A stretch of 64,000 bases of DNA from Acinetobacter sp. BY419 (GTDB taxonomy: Bacteria; Pseudomonadota; Gammaproteobacteria; Pseudomonadales; Moraxellaceae), in contig NZ_JAGFXZ010000012.1 of the NCBI RefSeq assembly GCF_019038395.1, positions 19,747 to 83,746 on the forward strand, written 5' to 3'. Of this stretch, positions 62,265-64,000 are shown one piece after another. How positions within the stretch are numbered: position 1 is the first letter of the stretch; each line of letters begins with the position of its first letter. The position numbers and the translations under genes were made by a program. The notes under the pieces are model-generated. The model was not told the origin of the DNA, did not search any database, and worked only from the letters and a program-made list of their open reading frames with translations.

Positions 62265-62825
62265 ATGAATGATTTTTTCCTAGCAACGAATCGAAGCATC
62301 AAAATCAATGATATTGAAGTTCGTCAGATCCAGATGAAAGACTTTGATACCTGGACAATGCATGCTGAAGTTCTGAAAAACTTCATCAAAGACCAGAATC
62401 ATTCAGATGAGATTTTGACAGAACTATTCAATGCTCATGGAGTACAAGTCATCTCGACTATGGCATGCGTCACTGATCTGGACCATGAATCACTGGTAAA
62501 GCTTGCCGCTGATGAGCAGGGATTTAAAGATCTACTTAAAGCAGTGCTTCTCGTTAATCAAGCTTATTTCAAATACGAGAATCCAAAGCGCGGCATCAAA
62601 AAGAAAGATGACTCCACTTGGTTTGATTCATTCCAGTTTCTGGTATCAATGGGCCACCATCATAGTGAAATTATGCAAATGACCTACGGCGCATTCCAGA
62701 GCTACGTTAAAGCGGCAAACAAGCTGTATAAGCAGGGAATCTTCAATAGCGCCGTTGCAGCACGTGTAGCTCAGTCTGACAAAAAAGGCTTTGAGTCATT
62801 CAAGAAAGAAATGGTTTCTGATTGA
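62265..62825 (+). CDS. Probable tail assembly chaperone
   Basis: A 186-residue helical protein starting MNDFFLATNRSIKINDIEVRQ. Its first part (FDTWTMHAEVLKNFI) and body (DEQGFKDLLKAVLLVNQAYFKYENPKRG) fit the tail assembly chaperones that follow tail tube genes in siphoviruses. No slippery frameshift heptamer was identified at its end. The call depends on order after the tail tube, with cargo inserted between. Confidence 0.5.
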   Translation: MNDFFLATNRSIKINDIEVRQIQMKDFDTWTMHAEVLKNFIKDQNHSDEILTELFNAHGVQVISTMACVTDLDHESLVKLAADEQGFKDLLKAVLLVNQAYFKYENPKRGIKKKDDSTWFDSFQFLVSMGHHHSEIMQMTYGAFQSYVKAANKLYKQGIFNSAVAARVAQSDKKGFESFKKEMVSD

Positions 62826-62877
62826 TAGTGCAACACCCTAAAGTTATGATGTGAAAATAACTATTTAGGGGGTTAAT

Positions 62878-63159
62878 GTGAAAAAATTATTATTAGCTTT
62901 ATGTTTGGTGTCGGGGTTCACGTATGCAGAAAGGACAACTACCAGCATTCGCACTCCATCTGGTGATTTGGTAAGAATTGGGGATTCTCATCAAGCACTG
63001 AAGGATAAATTGGAAGTAAGTAAGCCAAGATTTTATGTCCTAAAAGATGGGCGGCTTCACTGTGCTGCTACTGAGTATGTGAAAAGTGTCGACCTTCAAG
63101 AATACACTGTCATTTTATGCCGAGACAGAATTGTGAAAATTCTTTGGCGTAATCTTTAA
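62878..63159 (+). CDS. Small secreted phage protein (DUF2845-like)
   Basis: A 93-residue protein with signal KKLLLALCLVSGFTYA and a mature domain: RTPSGDLVRIGDSHQALKDKL, RLHCAATEYV, EYTVILCRDRIVKILW. The G-D-S start and two Cys recall DUF2845. It starts with GTG after AGGGGG. It lies 12 nt before the next gene, so they are probably co-transcribed. Confidence 0.55.
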   Translation: MKKLLLALCLVSGFTYAERTTTSIRTPSGDLVRIGDSHQALKDKLEVSKPRFYVLKDGRLHCAATEYVKSVDLQEYTVILCRDRIVKILWRNL

Positions 63160-63171
63160 GAGAGGCAATAG

Positions 63172-63705
63172 ATGAAGTATGTATTTGTTGGACTTCTCAT
63201 TCTTGCATCTGGCATGCTTTATTTTATGCACCAAAGCAATAAGGCGTCAGCTGAAAGATTGAAGCAGGCTGAGATTGCACACCAACAAAGACGTATGCAT
63301 GAAAAGCCTGATGCAATCAAAAATGAAAGCATGAAGGAAACAGTGGCTGCTAAGAGTGTGGTTGAGCAAAAACTAGAAACTTCTGGGCAACCTGGGCGGG
63401 CAGTCTCGGAAAAAACATCTGTAAGTAGTGGTAATAAATATACTGAACAAGAATGGCTGTCTATCTGCAAATCCGCTGCAGGTGCAGCTAGGGCAATAAT
63501 GAATAGCCGCCAGCGTGGTGCCACGATAACAGACATGATGGATAGGGTTGTTGGTACTGCGGAGCCAGAGCTTAAAGGTATTGTGCAGGCATTTGTAGTA
63601 GAAGCATATGAGGAGCCGCGTTACAACGTGCCTGAAAATCAACTAAAAGCTGAGATTGACTTTGAAAATAATGCGTATTTAACGTGCTTAAAAGCCAGAA
63701 GTTAA
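63172..63705 (+). CDS. Membrane-anchored phage protein, 177 residues
   Basis: A protein with an N-terminal signal anchor (YVFVGLLILASGMLYFM), a charged low-complexity linker (30-85) and a C-terminal helical domain with ICKSAAGAARAIMNSRQRGATITDMMDRV and a late Cys (TCLKARS). The two Cys may pair in the periplasm. Function is unknown; it is paired with the preceding secreted protein. Confidence 0.5.
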   Translation: MKYVFVGLLILASGMLYFMHQSNKASAERLKQAEIAHQQRRMHEKPDAIKNESMKETVAAKSVVEQKLETSGQPGRAVSEKTSVSSGNKYTEQEWLSICKSAAGAARAIMNSRQRGATITDMMDRVVGTAEPELKGIVQAFVVEAYEEPRYNVPENQLKAEIDFENNAYLTCLKARS

Positions 63706-63721
63706 TCAAACATAAATATAA

Positions 63722-63742
63722 AGCCACCTACGGGTGGTTTTT
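63722..63742 (+). terminator. Terminator before the insertion sequence
   Basis: CCACC-TACG-GGTGG hairpin followed by TTTTTT, immediately left of the IS30-family element. Confidence 0.7.
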
Positions 63743-63744
63743 TA

Positions 63745-64000
63745 ATGCCTTAGATTAGCATTTGAAGTGCAACACCATGTTGTTGCCATAATACCTGACT
63801 CGGACTTTTAAAGCCGAGTCTTTTTCTTGGACGATGATTTATACGGTCAGTGATTTCTGAAATGTATTCATCCGTATATTGATTCAAGTCACTTCCTTTT
63901 CTAATGTATTGTCTGACTAAGCCATTCGTATTTTCATTCGTACCTCGTTGCCAAGCGCTATAAGGATCAGCGAAATACCAGTCTATTTCTAATTTTTGAG
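63745..64000 (-). mobile_element. IS30-family insertion sequence, one end only
   Basis: One end of the element lies at about 63745-63770, next to TTTGAAGTGCAACACC, which is likely part of the inverted repeat. The other end and target duplication are beyond the window. It interrupts the expected run of tail genes. Confidence 0.7.
63750..64000 (-). CDS. IS30-family transposase, C-terminal part (cut by window edge)
   Basis: The last 82 residues of a DDE transposase enter from the right edge on the minus strand. DWYFADPYSAWQRGTNENTN carries the catalytic Glu of the IS30 pattern, followed by GLVRQYIRKGSDLNQY, NHRPRKRLGFKSP and the end ALQMLI. The stop codon lies close to the expected inverted repeat, as in other IS30 elements. 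The start is outside the window. Confidence 0.9.
   Translation of the reverse strand, partial: QKLEIDWYFADPYSAWQRGTNENTNGLVRQYIRKGSDLNQYTDEYISEITDRINHRPRKRLGFKSPSQVLWQQHGVALQMLI

Overview
The window looks like a gamma-proteobacterial chromosome of moderate to low GC, most likely Acinetobacter. The basis is codon usage, a trpG-trpD-trpC cluster without trpE, a DUF3015-DUF4105 pair, an LdtJ-like L,D-transpeptidase and five near-identical tRNA-Glu genes. No 16S rRNA or species marker is present, so the genus is an inference. 

Positions 1 to about 32,830 are ordinary chromosome. Genes there are an Old Yellow Enzyme-like reductase, a diiron haem-oxygenase-like protein, five tRNA-Glu genes interleaved with a hydrolase, an amino acid permease and a Fur-box-preceded TonB receptor, rnt-pyrC, two diguanylate cyclases (one membrane-bound, one globin-coupled), argG, fadH, tRNA-Ser, an NPPY-motif methyltransferase, a pirin, an L,D-transpeptidase, hemE-DUF817, DUF3015-DUF4105, DUF4385, a Lys/Ser-rich protein, folE, an Smr protein, a broken GFA-family gene and trpGDC.

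From about 32,830 to the right edge is an incomplete prophage with a lambda-like plan. A tightly overlapping leftward early operon (37,386 to 32,945) carries a Sak4-type AAA ATPase, a methyltransferase and an AlpA-like regulator. Next comes an immunity region with an S24-type CI repressor (42,207-42,902) and a Cro-like gene (43,038). Palindromes with the core AATATTAG-N4-CTAATATT occur both between cI and cro and 5.5 kb away in front of the leftward operon, like OR and OL. The interval between them, where lambda keeps rex, holds a stand-alone HsdR-N-type nuclease, a GAF-GGDEF diguanylate cyclase, a membrane protein and small unknowns. To the right lie a CII-like gene, a replication initiator gene with six 17-bp iterons inside it (probable origin), two small coupled genes and a Q-position gene. 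A candidate late promoter followed by a terminator comes next, then a phage-borne initiator-type tRNA-Met and a 1-kb non-coding stretch rich in hairpins.

The late genes combine a Mu-like head module (DUF2280 small terminase, TerL, DUF935 portal, MuF, protease/scaffold, decoration, protein-E-type capsid, DUF1320, gpG, gp37-like) with a siphovirus-type tail tube and a probable tail assembly chaperone. Cargo genes interrupt this module: lipoproteins resembling the I78 peptidase inhibitor and the MliC lysozyme inhibitor, two paralogous 32-residue membrane miniproteins, and a small secreted protein on the opposite strand. At the right edge an IS30-family transposase enters from the other strand. 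No integrase, lysis genes, tape measure or tail tip genes are visible, so the right part of the prophage is outside the window or lost.
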